NCBI GenBank assembly: GCA_023450775.1 | Contig: JAEXGP010000175.1 | Coordinates: forward strand, 1 to 17,814 | Length of the DNA: 17,814 nucleotides | Direction: 5' to 3' | Source of the DNA: Actinomycetes bacterium | GTDB taxonomy: Bacteria; Actinomycetota; Acidimicrobiia; Acidimicrobiales; Microtrichaceae | Part shown: in pieces, positions 1 to 6,309 of the stretch | How the letters are laid out: each line of letters begins with the position of its first letter | Position numbering within the stretch: position 1 is the first letter of the stretch | Notes under the pieces: generated by a model | What the model saw: the letters and a program-made list of their open reading frames with translations, nothing else | What the model was told of the DNA's origin: nothing | The model's database searches: none | Made by a program: the position numbers and the translations under genes

Positions 1-1
1 T

Positions 2-124
2 GACAACACGGAGGTCACTGTGGAGTTGATTGCTCCGATCGCGATGGATGAGGGGTTGAAGTTCGCGATTCGTGAGGGTGGTCGTACGGTGGGCGCTGGT
101 CGCGTCACCAAGATCCTCAAGTGA
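2..124 (+). CDS. tuf: Elongation factor Tu, C-terminal 40 residues (partial, 5' end outside window)
   Basis: EF-Tu is the GTPase that brings aminoacyl-tRNA to the ribosomal A site. Only the last 40 codons are present, read from position 2 to the TGA at 122-124. The peptide carries the usual end of beta-barrel domain 3: [20 protein letters not shown], then [11 protein letters not shown] and the end ILK. The gene lies upstream of rpmG, tRNA-Trp, secE and nusG, the place of tufB in many bacteria. Codon use is odd for this window: 11 of 40 codons end in T (for example act, gct, cgt, ggt) and Leu is TTG twice, whereas neighbouring genes nearly always end in C or G; the last seven codons return to the local style. 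Identity is secure; which of the two tuf copies it belongs to is inferred from context. Confidence 0.95.
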   Translation, partial: DNTEVTVELIAPIAMDEGLKFAIREGGRTVGAGRVTKILK

Positions 125-178
125 TCCTGCGGGGCCTCGCCCCGCGACCTTGACCGAGGGACCCGAGAGGTCCACGTT

Positions 179-219
179 CGGAGGCTCCCGCCGCCACGGG
201 CCGGCGTCGGGAGCCTCCG
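179..219 (+). terminator. Hairpin after tuf, probable terminator
   Basis: A 12-bp perfect stem (179-190 with 208-219) continues, after one mismatch, into a 4-bp stem (192-195 with 203-206) with a 7-base loop. It begins 55 bases after the tuf stop. A smaller stem, 129-134 with 140-145, precedes it. No run of T follows, so termination by this hairpin alone is an inference. Confidence 0.55.
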
Positions 220-387
220 TCACGTTCCGGCCCGGGTCCGTGCCGGAGGAGCGGCCCGCAGGCCGCGGCTTGTGGGCGGCCCCGGGAACGGACCAAACTG
301 ACAGGTCCCCTGGAACGGCTCGCCCGCCCGGGGACACCAGATCGCCAGTTCGACCACGAGTCGCACGACAAGAAGGAAGTGGGAGCC

Positions 388-549
388 ATGGCCTCCGACA
401 AGCGGGTCGCCGTGACCCTCGAGTGCACCGAGTGCAAGCGTCGCAACTACATCACCAACAAGTCCAAGGTGAACGACCGCGAGCGCATCGAGCTCAAGAA
501 GTACTGCCGCTGGGACCGCAAGCACACGCTCCACAAGGAGACGCGCTGA
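388..549 (+). CDS. rpmG: 50S ribosomal protein L33
   Basis: L33 is a small protein of the large ribosomal subunit near the E site. This copy has 53 residues, the usual size. The ATG at 388 follows a purine-rich stretch (agaaggaagtgggag). The L33 pattern is clear: [13 protein letters not shown] near the N-terminus and [19 protein letters not shown] at the end. Zinc-binding members have two CxxC pairs. Here the first pair is intact (Cys13, Cys16), but the second is Cys40-Arg-Trp-Asp43, so one of four ligands is replaced by Asp. Asp may still serve as a ligand or the site may be weakened; sequence alone cannot tell. The gene stands alone between two hairpins (179-219 and 596-627), so it is probably its own transcript. 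A weak promoter candidate (TTGTGG at 270-275, CAAACT at 294-299) precedes it. Confidence 0.95.
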   Translation: MASDKRVAVTLECTECKRRNYITNKSKVNDRERIELKKYCRWDRKHTLHKETR

Positions 550-595
550 CCCAGAAGGCCCCGTGACCCGAAGGGTCTCGATCAGCTGTCCGAGC

Positions 596-627
596 GAACA
601 GGCGCCACCCACGGGGGGCGCCTGTTC
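596..627 (+). terminator. Hairpin after rpmG, probable terminator
   Basis: An 11-bp perfect inverted repeat (596-606 with 617-627) with a 10-base loop lies 46 bases after the rpmG stop. The stem is GC-rich, but only a scattered gtttcc about 14 bases further on resembles a T-run. Position and symmetry suggest transcription termination. Confidence 0.6.
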
Positions 628-664
628 CGCGTCCGGGCGACGGTTTCCTTGCCCACGAGGGTCA

Positions 665-739
665 GGTGGACGGTGGCGATCCCGGGACCGTTGGGGGAGC
701 GAAGCGGAGGAGTAGGTCCTGGGATCGGTGCCGTTCGCC
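665..739. repeat. Long near-perfect hairpin between rpmG and the sigma factor gene
   Basis: Positions 665-689 pair with 715-739: 24 of 25 positions pair (counting G-T wobbles), with one G-G mismatch at 676/728. The innermost 13 bp (677-689 with 715-727) have a single wobble. The 25-base loop is rich in G and A, contains GGAGGAG, and includes GCGAAGC (699-705), a sequence known to form a very stable DNA mini-hairpin. It lies after the rpmG terminator and before the sigma gene promoter, and no credible coding frame covers it. Its role is unknown: it could be a structured RNA, a second terminator or a small repeat element. Confidence 0.6.
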
Positions 740-791
740 GGGCCCGGCCGCGGCTCGGATGGGGTGGTCTGAGCCGGGGGAGTGGCCCGCG

Positions 792-797
792 TAGGGT
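792..797 (+). promoter_or_regulatory. Candidate -10 element for the sigma factor gene (leaderless transcript)
   Basis: TAGGGT fits the actinobacterial TANNNT form of the -10 box and lies 7 bases before the GTG at 805. Transcription would then start at or very near the start codon, which is common in actinobacteria and supports that start choice. No clear -35 box is visible. Confidence 0.45.
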
Positions 798-804
798 GGC
801 GGGG

Positions 805-1473
805 GTGAGCGACCCGTCACTCCGTGCGTCCGTCGACCTCGATCAGGGGCCGACGCGGCTGCGGGTGATCGTGGGCGGCGACGTCGCGGATCCCGATGTG
901 CCGCTCGATCCGATGGCGGCGGATGTGGCGGCGGCCCGGGACGGCGACCAGGCGGCGTTCGCCCGGCTCGTCGAGGCGACCCACCGCGACACCTACTCGC
1001 TGGCCCTGCACCTCACGGGCTGCGCCGAGGACGCCCGCGACGTCACCCAGGAGGCCTACCTGCGGGCCTATCGGAGCCTCGACGGCTTCCGCGGCGACGC
1101 CCGGTTCTCCACCTGGATGTACCGGATCACCGCCAACGTGGCCATGACCCAGGCCGGCCGCAGCCGCAAGCACCGCCACGACGAGCTGCACGACGACACC
1201 CCGATCGTCGATCCACGGTCGGACCACGACCCCGCACTGGTCGCCGACGCCGGCGATCTCCGCGACCGCCTGCTGGTGGCGCTCTCCCAGCTGCCCCCGA
1301 AGCTGCGGGCGGTCGTCGTGCTGCGAGACGTCTACGAGCTGCCCCACGAGGACATCGCCGAGGAGCTCGGCATCACCGTCACGGCGGCCAAGGTGCGCCT
1401 GCACCGGGCCCGCCACCGCCTCCGCTCCGACGTCTTCCCCGAGCTGGCGGAGGTGCCCGGCCGTGCGCTGTGA
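805..1473 (+). CDS. ECF-type RNA polymerase sigma factor
   Basis: A group 4 (ECF) sigma factor that would direct RNA polymerase to a small set of stress promoters. With the GTG at 805 the protein has 222 residues. Region 2 spans about residues 47-115 (AFARLVEATHRDTYSLAL, then DVTQEAYLRAYRSLDGFRG and FSTWMYRITANVAM). Region 4 spans about 152-210 (LPPKLRAVVVLRDVYELPHE, then the helix-turn-helix IAEELGITVTAAKVRLHRAR). A short, His/Asp-rich linker separates them, and region 3 is absent, as expected for the family. The first 40 residues are poorly conserved in type; GTG 898 or ATG 913 are alternative starts. The start at 805 is preferred because a TAGGGT box lies 7 bases upstream. The gene overlaps the anti-sigma gene by 11 bases, so the two are translationally coupled. 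The regulon and signal are not visible. Confidence 0.9.
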   Translation: MSDPSLRASVDLDQGPTRLRVIVGGDVADPDVPLDPMAADVAAARDGDQAAFARLVEATHRDTYSLALHLTGCAEDARDVTQEAYLRAYRSLDGFRGDARFSTWMYRITANVAMTQAGRSRKHRHDELHDDTPIVDPRSDHDPALVADAGDLRDRLLVALSQLPPKLRAVVVLRDVYELPHEDIAEELGITVTAAKVRLHRARHRLRSDVFPELAEVPGRAL

Positions 1474-1825
1474 CGAGGTGGCCCCGCTGCTGCCCGCCAT
1501 GTCGGACGGCTCGGTCGTGCCGCCGTCGGACATGCGCGCCCACGTCGAGCACTGCCTGCGCTGCCAGGCCGAGCTCGTGCAGTACCGCCGCGTCCTGCGC
1601 ACCATGCGCTCGCTGCGCAGCGAGGTCCTGGAACCCGCGCCCGGCGTGCTCACCGACGTCCTCGCCGCGGTCGAGGAGGTGGGGGAGCGCCACGCCGTCC
1701 GCTCGCTGCTGCGCCGCCGCCGCATCGCCTATGCCGCCGGCGTGGGCGCCGCGACGGTGGCCGGCGTCGTCGGGGCGGTCCTGATCGCGAGCCGGTCCCG
1801 CCGGTCGCCGTCGCTCGTCGGCTGA
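1463..1825 (+). CDS. Membrane-anchored zinc-type anti-sigma factor (putative)
   Basis: The likely partner that holds the preceding ECF sigma factor inactive. The protein has 120 residues from a GTG inside the end of the sigma gene. An N-terminal zinc anti-sigma (ZAS) pattern is present: Cys3 followed by His27-x3-Cys31-x2-Cys34 (HVEHCLRC). Residues 35-87 are charged and helical in character and end in a run of arginines (RRRR, 84-87). One hydrophobic segment follows at about 88-109 (IAYAAGVGAATVAGVVGAVL), and only about 11 residues lie beyond it, so there is almost no outside sensor domain. The Arg-rich stretch before the segment predicts the N-terminus inside the cell. The function is inferred from the ZAS motif, the size and the overlap with the sigma gene. 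The CxxC centre could be redox sensitive as in RsrA, but that is not shown here. Confidence 0.82.
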   Translation: MRCDEVAPLLPAMSDGSVVPPSDMRAHVEHCLRCQAELVQYRRVLRTMRSLRSEVLEPAPGVLTDVLAAVEEVGERHAVRSLLRRRRIAYAAGVGAATVAGVVGAVLIASRSRRSPSLVG

Positions 1826-1880
1826 GTCTCGCTGTGGGTGTCGATCGGAACGCGAGTCGTGGAGTGAGGGCTCGCGCGTC

Positions 1881-1886
1881 TATCGT
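1881..1886 (+). promoter_or_regulatory. Weak -10 candidate ahead of tRNA-Trp
   Basis: TATCGT matches TANNNT and lies 65 bases before the tRNA. No convincing -35 box is present upstream. It would drive tRNA-Trp, secE and nusG. Read-through from the sigma/anti-sigma genes is an alternative. Confidence 0.25.
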
Positions 1887-1951
1887 GGCCCCCTGACGTC
1901 GCTCGCGAGGTCTGGCGCAGCCATGCGCGTGGACCGAGGGAACGGCGACTC

Positions 1952-2024
1952 AGGGCAGTGGCTCAATTGGTAGAGCACCGGTCTCCAAAACCGGCGGTTG
2001 GGGGTTCGAGTCCCTCCTGCCCTG
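1952..2024 (+). tRNA. trnW: tRNA-Trp (anticodon CCA)
   Basis: A complete 73-base cloverleaf. The acceptor stem is AGGGCAG with CTGCCCT and the discriminator base is G. The D arm is GCTC with GAGC. The anticodon stem CCGGT/ACCGG encloses the loop CTCCAAA with CCA at 1985-1987. The variable loop has 5 bases, and the T arm is GGGGG-TTCGAGT-CCCTC with one G-U pair. The CCA tail is not encoded. Only 30 bases separate it from secE, so it is probably cut from a shared transcript; tRNA-Trp next to secE is a common bacterial arrangement. Confidence 0.98.
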
Positions 2025-2054
2025 CTCAACACCTTTCGAAGAGGTCCCCGAACG

Positions 2055-2402
2055 ATGGCGATGAACCGAGAGCAGAAGCGCGCCGCGCAGCGTGCCGGGC
2101 AGGTCAATGCTGACGGCTCGCAGGCGACGCGTGAGCGAAAGGCGCCGGCGCAGAACCTGAAGACCGAGCGCACGAAGCCGTTGGAGTTCATCCGCGAGGT
2201 CCGTGCCGAGCTGAAGAAGGTCTCCTGGCCGACCCGCCAGGAGGTCATCCGGTACTCCACGATCGTGCTCGTGGCGCTGATCATCTTCACCGCCGGCGTG
2301 TTCGCGATCGACTACGTGTTCGGCGAGCTCTTCCGCATCGTCCTCGATCCGGGGACGGACTCCACCGGCGCGCTGGGCGCGCTGACGACAACGACGTACT
2401 GA
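2055..2402 (+). CDS. secE: Preprotein translocase subunit SecE
   Basis: SecE is the clamp subunit of the SecYEG channel in the cytoplasmic membrane. The protein has 115 residues. The N-terminal 40 are basic and polar (many Lys, Arg and Gln). The conserved amphipathic helix follows at about 44-65 (FIREVRAELKKVSWPTRQEV), with the hallmark KKVSWPT at 54-60. One membrane span lies at about 68-88 (STIVLVALIIFTAGVFAIDY). This single-span form is typical of Gram-positive and actinobacterial SecE, unlike the three-span E. coli protein. ATG 2055 is chosen because gaggt at 2041-2045 is 9 bases upstream; ATG 2061 is possible. The tail after residue 97 is Thr/Gly-rich and not conserved in type. The gene follows tRNA-Trp and precedes nusG by 32 bases, the usual secE-nusG pairing. 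Confidence 0.96.
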   Translation: MAMNREQKRAAQRAGQVNADGSQATRERKAPAQNLKTERTKPLEFIREVRAELKKVSWPTRQEVIRYSTIVLVALIIFTAGVFAIDYVFGELFRIVLDPGTDSTGALGALTTTTY

Positions 2403-2434
2403 CTGCCGCCACAGGGCGCAGCGAAGAGAGATCC

Positions 2435-3391
2435 ATGACTGACGAGAACGTGAACGTCGCCGACTCGGCGGACACCAGTGCGGAGGACGCGCTGGAGGCC
2501 GCCGTCGAGCGCGAGGCCGAGGTGGAGGAGTTCATCGCGGAGGTCGAGGGCGACGACGCCGCCAGCGATGCCGTCGAGGCCATCGCCGAGGTCGAGGACA
2601 TCGAGCCCGAGGGCGTGCTGGTCGAGGCGCCGGCAGAGGTCGACGCGGCCCTGGACGAGCTGGCCGAGGCCGAGGCGATCCTGGACGAGGCCGACGAGAC
2701 CGAGGACGCCGCCGCCGAGACCGCAGCGGCCGACGCCGGGACCGCCGACGCCGCCGATGAGCCGGCTGCGGACGCCGAGGTGCTCGACGAGGAGGAGCTG
2801 CTCGAGGAGGCCGCGCCGGCCCCCAAGCCCGAGTCGCCCTACGACCGTCCGGGCAAGTGGTACGTGCTGCACACGCAGTCGGGCTACGAGAACAAGGTCC
2901 GCCAGAACATCGAGGCCCGGCGGGCGTCGATGAACATGGAGTCCCGGATCCACGAGGTCGTCATCCCCATGGAGGACGTCGTCGAGTTCAAGCAGGGCAA
3001 GAAGGTCGTCGTCCAGAAGAAGATGTTCCCCGGCTACCTGCTGGTGCGCTGCTCGCTCGACGACGACAGCTGGTACGTGATCCGCAACACGCCGGGCGTG
3101 ACGGGCTTCGTGGGCGCCGGCAACAAGCCGCAGCCCCTGCCCCGCAAGGACGTCGAGAACTTCCTGCAGGTCAAGGACGAGACGCAGGAGAGCGCCCCGA
3201 GCAAGTCCACCCGTCCCCGCCTCGAGTACGAGATCAACGAGACGGTGCGGGTCAAGGAAGGTCCGTTCGCGGACTTCTCCGGCGAGATCGTGGAGATCAA
3301 CGAGGACCAGCTCAAGGTCAAGGTGCTCGTCAACATCTTCGGCCGGGAGACCCCGGTCGAGCTCGAGTTCTCCCAGGTCGCCAAGCTCTGA
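2435..3391 (+). CDS. nusG: Transcription termination/antitermination factor NusG with long acidic N-terminal extension
   Basis: NusG binds the RNA polymerase clamp, affects pausing and links transcription to Rho and the ribosome. The protein has 318 residues against about 180 in E. coli. The NGN domain covers about 140-246 ([39 protein letters not shown]) and the KOW domain about 266-318 ([18 protein letters not shown] and the end [11 protein letters not shown]). Residues 1-130 are an extra low-complexity region of Ala, Glu and Asp with 49 acidic residues and a single basic one (Arg26). Actinobacterial NusG proteins often have an N-terminal extension, but this one is long. ATG 2435 follows gaagagag with good spacing; no later Met gives a better start because the acidic region has no Met before the NGN domain. 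The function is certain; the role of the extension is not known. Confidence 0.96.
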   Translation: MTDENVNVADSADTSAEDALEAAVEREAEVEEFIAEVEGDDAASDAVEAIAEVEDIEPEGVLVEAPAEVDAALDELAEAEAILDEADETEDAAAETAAADAGTADAADEPAADAEVLDEEELLEEAAPAPKPESPYDRPGKWYVLHTQSGYENKVRQNIEARRASMNMESRIHEVVIPMEDVVEFKQGKKVVVQKKMFPGYLLVRCSLDDDSWYVIRNTPGVTGFVGAGNKPQPLPRKDVENFLQVKDETQESAPSKSTRPRLEYEINETVRVKEGPFADFSGEIVEINEDQLKVKVLVNIFGRETPVELEFSQVAKL

Positions 3392-3608
3392 CCGGCGCCG
3401 GGGCGCCGCCCCGGTGCACGTCCCCGCCCGGGCCCGGGTTGTGCCGGTGCACGCAGGGGACCAGAATGGTCCGTCGGTCCGGCCCGCTCATGGGCCTCGC
3501 CGTGCCCGTCCGGCACCACCTCGCGTGCGAGGGGCACACCGCAGGATCCCCATCCATCGGTCCGTCCAGCAGCGTGGATCCGTCCAGAAGTCCGAGGAAA
3601 GTGAAGTC
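3392..3608 (+). promoter_or_regulatory. nusG-rplK intergenic leader with several small hairpins
   Basis: A 217-base gap without a gene. Just after the nusG stop, 3395-3403 pairs with 3409-3417 (9 bp, one wobble, 5-base loop). Four short 5-6 bp stems follow: 3458-3462/3468-3472, 3481-3485/3492-3496, 3502-3506/3512-3516 and 3519-3523/3528-3532. The first may be a partial terminator. The rest form a structured leader for the rplK-rplA transcript; in other bacteria L1 represses this operon by binding its mRNA, but I cannot identify an L1 site here. Confidence 0.4.
3439..3467 (+). promoter_or_regulatory. Candidate promoter for rplK-rplA
   Basis: TTGTGC (3439-3444), a 17-base spacer, and CAGAAT (3462-3467). 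Three of six -35 positions and four of six -10 positions match consensus. It lies 142 bases before rplK, where the L11 promoter is found in E. coli. Confidence 0.35.
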
Positions 3609-4034
3609 ATGGCCAAGAAGAAGGTCGTCGCCATCGTCAAGATCCAGATCCCGGCCGGGCAGGCGTCGCCCGCGCCGCCCGTCGGCACGGCGCTCGGCCC
3701 GCACGGCGTGGCGATCATGGACTTCTGCAAGGAGTACAACGCCAAGACCGAGGCCCAGCGCGGCACGATCGTGCCCGTCGAGATCTCGATCTACGAGGAC
3801 CGCACGTTCTCGTTCATCACCAAGACCCCGCCGGCCCCGGTGCTGATCCGCGAGGCCGCCGGGCTCGACAAGGCGGCCGAGAACCCCGGCCGTGGCTTCG
3901 TCGGCAAGATCACCGACGCCCAGGTCACCGAGATCGCCCAGACCAAGCTGCCCGACCTCAACACCGACGACCTGGACGCCGCCAAGCTCCAGATCGCCGG
4001 CACCGCCCGCTCCATGGGCATCGAGGTCGTCTGA
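3609..4034 (+). CDS. rplK: 50S ribosomal protein L11
   Basis: L11 binds the GTPase-associated centre of 23S rRNA and is needed for the stringent response through RelA. The protein has 141 residues, the family's normal length. The N-terminal domain shows [20 protein letters not shown] and the conserved [20 protein letters not shown] (28-47); its proline-rich turn is the thiostrepton contact region in this family. The C-terminal RNA-binding domain includes [27 protein letters not shown] and the end [14 protein letters not shown] 3609 follows gaggaaag (3594-3601). rplA follows after a 109-base gap. Confidence 0.97.
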   Translation: MAKKKVVAIVKIQIPAGQASPAPPVGTALGPHGVAIMDFCKEYNAKTEAQRGTIVPVEISIYEDRTFSFITKTPPAPVLIREAAGLDKAAENPGRGFVGKITDAQVTEIAQTKLPDLNTDDLDAAKLQIAGTARSMGIEVV

Positions 4035-4056
4035 GCCCAGGCTCGGCGTCACTCCA

Positions 4057-4113
4057 CGGCGGCCCCGGCCGCCGCACACCCCACCCGGGAGGACCTCGCC
4101 CGGGCACCCGGGT
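4057..4113 (+). promoter_or_regulatory. Hairpins between rplK and rplA
   Basis: A 7-bp stem (4057-4063 with 4068-4074, 4-base loop) is followed by three copies of CCCGGG (4084-4089, 4099-4104, 4107-4112) that can pair in alternative ways; the longest is 4083-4089 with 4107-4113. The elements lie 31-87 bases before the rplA start. A role in L1 autoregulation is possible but unproven. Confidence 0.3.
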
Positions 4114-4143
4114 CACAGACGAGGGAGAACCGGAAGGATTCGC

Positions 4144-4836
4144 ATGGCACACGGAAAGCGCTACCTCGACGCGACCAAGCGGTACGACCGCGAGCGTCAC
4201 TACACCGCCGACGAGGCGATCGACGTCGTCAAGAGCCTGGCCACGGCCGGCTTCGACGAGACGGTCGAGGCCGTCGTGCGGCTCGGGGTCGACCCCCGCA
4301 AGGCCGACCAGATGATCCGCGGCACCGTCGCGCTGCCGTCGGGCACCGGCAAGGACGTGCGGGTCGCGGTCTTCGCGCAGGGTGACGCCGCCGCTGCCGC
4401 CGAGGCCGCGGGCGCCGAGCTCGTGGGCGCCGAGGACCTCGCCGCCCAGATCGAGGGCGGCATGCTCGACTTCGACGTCACGATCGCCACGCCCGACCTG
4501 ATGCCGCTCGTCGGCCGCCTGGGTCGCGTGCTCGGCCCGCGAGGCCTCATGCCGAACCCCAAGACCGGCACCGTGACCCCCGACCCCGCCAAGGCGGTCG
4601 AGGAGTTCAAGGGCGGCAAGGTCGAGTACCGGACCGACCGCAACGGCAACGTGCACGTCGGCATCGGCAAGGCGAGCTTCGGCTCCGAGGCGCTGGTCGC
4701 CAACTTCACGGCGATCATCGACGAGCTCAACAAGGCCAAGCCGAGCTCGGCCAAGGGCCGCTACATCCGCAAGGTGACCCTCAGCTCCACCATGGGCCCG
4801 GGCGTCCAGCTGGACGTCGCCCGCCTGGAGGGCTGA
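4144..4836 (+). CDS. rplA: 50S ribosomal protein L1
   Basis: L1 forms the mobile stalk beside the ribosomal E site and in many bacteria represses its own operon. The protein has 230 residues, normal for the family. The N-terminal part shows [20 protein letters not shown] and [20 protein letters not shown]; the central domain shows [19 protein letters not shown], the L1 signature, at about 135-153; the C-terminal part shows [20 protein letters not shown] and [18 protein letters not shown] 4144 has ggaagga 5 bases upstream. It is probably cotranscribed with rplK. The 324 bases that follow, before rplJ, form a separate leader. Confidence 0.97.
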   Translation: MAHGKRYLDATKRYDRERHYTADEAIDVVKSLATAGFDETVEAVVRLGVDPRKADQMIRGTVALPSGTGKDVRVAVFAQGDAAAAAEAAGAELVGAEDLAAQIEGGMLDFDVTIATPDLMPLVGRLGRVLGPRGLMPNPKTGTVTPDPAKAVEEFKGGKVEYRTDRNGNVHVGIGKASFGSEALVANFTAIIDELNKAKPSSAKGRYIRKVTLSSTMGPGVQLDVARLEG

Positions 4837-5160
4837 GCACCGCAGGAGCGCCGATGGTGCCGGGCCCGACGGGTCCGGTAGCATCGACCGGCTCCCCTCC
4901 GGGGGAGCACCAAGAGATCTGACACTCGCCAGAGACCCCCGGCGCACCGGACGGTGCAGAACGGGCCCCGGCCTCGGACCGCCACGGCGGACCCGACGCA
5001 CCGGCCCACCTGGGTAGGTGGACACCTGATCCGAACGCCGTCCCCTGGGTCGGTCGAGGAGGCGTCCGCTGATGCGGGCGCCGGATCCCGACCACAGGAA
5101 GCGGGTCGCCGTCCCCCCGGGGAGCCGGCGGCCCCCGAGCAAGACGGAAGGAGGTGTCAG
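4837..5160 (+). promoter_or_regulatory. rplJ leader region (L10-leader-like, structured)
   Basis: A 324-base gap without a credible gene. It holds a -10 candidate (4879-4884), a perfect 7-bp hairpin with a TCCG loop (4891-4897 with 4902-4908), a 5-bp hairpin (4944-4948 with 4953-4957) and a 6-bp hairpin with a GGGT loop (5006-5011 with 5016-5021). A larger stem pairs 5028-5033 with 5082-5087 and 5037-5039 with 5077-5079 across an asymmetric internal loop. Long leaders before rplJ that bind the L10/L12 complex are known in several phyla, and position and folding fit that role. I could not match the consensus of a named RNA family by eye. Confidence 0.45.
4879..4884 (+). promoter_or_regulatory. 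Candidate -10 element for rplJ-rplL
   Basis: TAGCAT matches TANNNT and lies 43 bases after the rplA stop and 276 bases before rplJ. The only -35 candidate at suitable spacing is poor (TGGTGC at 4855-4860). Confidence 0.3.
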
Positions 5161-5883
5161 ATGGAGAACCCGAGGCCGGAGAAGGTGGCCGTGGTGGACG
5201 AGGTCAAGGACAAGTTCCAGACCGCGGACGCCGTGATCATCACCGAGTACCGCGGTCTGACGGTTCGGGACCTGCAGGACCTGCGGACCTCGCTGCGCGA
5301 GGCCGGTGGCGAGTACCGCGTGTACAAGAACACGCTCGTGCGGCGGGCGACGACGTCGTTGGACCTGGAGCTCGACGAGCAGCTGCTCGGCCCGACGGCG
5401 CTCACGTTCGTCGGCGAGAAGGCCGACGGCACGCCGGGCGACGTCGTGACCGTGGCGAAGGCCCTCAAGTCGTTCGCGAAGTCCAACCCGCTGTTGGTCC
5501 TCAAGGGCGGCGTGCTGGGCGACTCGCTGCTGGACCAGGCGGCGCTGTCCCGCTTGGCGGAGGTCGCACCCCGTGAGGAGCTGCTCGCTCGTCTCGCCGG
5601 TGGCATGGCTGCGCCCATGCAGAACTTCGCGAGCCTGCTCAACGCCATCCCGCAGAAGATGGCCTACGCGCTGCAGGCGCTGATCGAGCAGGGCGGCGCG
5701 GCGACGAGCCCGACCACCACCGACGAACCCACTGCCGAGGCAGATCCAGCGGACACCGCTGCGGCCGAGGTCGAGGCACCTGCCGAGACCGAGGCGGAGA
5801 ACACCACAGATCAGGACGAGACCCCCGCTGAGGGGGACGCGGTCGAGGCGAGCGCCGACGACGCCGCACAGGAAGAGGAGTGA
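5161..5883 (+). CDS. rplJ: 50S ribosomal protein L10 with acidic C-terminal tail
   Basis: L10 anchors L7/L12 dimers to the ribosomal stalk base and with them can repress its own mRNA. The protein has 240 residues against about 165-175 usually. The N-terminal rRNA-binding domain is clear ([20 protein letters not shown], then [12 protein letters not shown]), as are [10 protein letters not shown] (111-120) and the L12-binding helix region about 137-178 ([20 protein letters not shown] and [19 protein letters not shown]). Residues 181-240 are an extra Ala/Glu/Asp/Thr-rich tail with 21 acidic residues; there is no Lys or Arg after Lys166. The tail uses codons such as gaa, gca, gat and aca more than the body, suggesting weak codon selection. 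A full AAGGAGGT (5148-5155) lies 5 bases before the ATG, the strongest ribosome site seen here. Confidence 0.96.
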   Translation: MENPRPEKVAVVDEVKDKFQTADAVIITEYRGLTVRDLQDLRTSLREAGGEYRVYKNTLVRRATTSLDLELDEQLLGPTALTFVGEKADGTPGDVVTVAKALKSFAKSNPLLVLKGGVLGDSLLDQAALSRLAEVAPREELLARLAGGMAAPMQNFASLLNAIPQKMAYALQALIEQGGAATSPTTTDEPTAEADPADTAAAEVEAPAETEAENTTDQDETPAEGDAVEASADDAAQEEE

Positions 5884-5888
5884 CAGAC

Positions 5889-6275
5889 ATGGCGACCAAG
5901 GAAGAGATCCTCGACGCGATCTCCAACATGACGGTGCTCGAGCTCTCCGAGCTGCTGAGCGAGTTCGAGGAGCGCTTCGGCGTGACGGCGGCGGCCCCGG
6001 TGGCCGTGGCCGCGGCGGCCCCGGCCGCCGGTGGTGGCGACGGCGGCGGCGACGCCGAGGAGAAGTCGAGCTTCGACGTCGTCCTCACCGACGCCGGCGA
6101 CAAGAAGATCCAGGTCATCAAGGAGGTGCGCGGCCTCACGAGCCTCGGTCTCAAGGAGGCCAAGGATCTCGTCGAGTCCGCCCCGAAGCCCGTGCTCGAG
6201 GGCGTCTCCAAGGACGAGGCCGACAAGGCCAAGGAGGCCATCGAGGGCGCCGGAGGCACCGTCGAGATCCAGTGA
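5889..6275 (+). CDS. rplL: 50S ribosomal protein L7/L12
   Basis: L7/L12 is the multicopy stalk protein that recruits translation GTPases such as EF-Tu and EF-G. The protein has 128 residues, a normal length. The N-terminal dimerisation domain is at 1-32 ([20 protein letters not shown]), followed by a flexible Ala/Gly hinge at about 33-58 that includes GGGDGGGD, and the globular C-terminal domain at 59-128 ([32 protein letters not shown] helix, [14 protein letters not shown]). The ATG lies 5 bases after the rplJ stop. Its ribosome site, gaggag (5875-5880), is inside the end of rplJ, so translation of the two is probably coupled. A GTG at 5880 in the same frame is less likely because it lacks this spacing. 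Confidence 0.97.
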   Translation: MATKEEILDAISNMTVLELSELLSEFEERFGVTAAAPVAVAAAAPAAGGGDGGGDAEEKSSFDVVLTDAGDKKIQVIKEVRGLTSLGLKEAKDLVESAPKPVLEGVSKDEADKAKEAIEGAGGTVEIQ

Positions 6276-6281
6276 TGCCGC

Positions 6282-6299
6282 GCCCGGGACGTCCCGGGC
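6282..6299. terminator. Perfect palindrome after rplL, possible partial terminator
   Basis: An 18-base perfect palindrome begins 7 bases after the rplL stop. As RNA it gives a 7-bp GC stem with an ACGT loop. No T-run follows. It may act as an attenuator between rplL and rpoB, where E. coli has one. Confidence 0.45.
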
Positions 6300-6309
6300 C
6301 AGCTCGTTC

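Noticed and set aside
290..308. GGACC/GGTCC stems with A-rich loops before rpmG (290-308) and rplK (3458-3472)
   Set aside because: The stems are only 5 bp, and the loops differ in length and sequence. The likeness is too weak to claim a shared operator.
649..804. Extension of the sigma factor to a TTG at 649
   Set aside because: It would run through the long hairpin at 665-739 and add an Arg/Gly/Pro-rich stretch unlike any sigma factor. The GTG at 805 behind a TAGGGT box is better supported.
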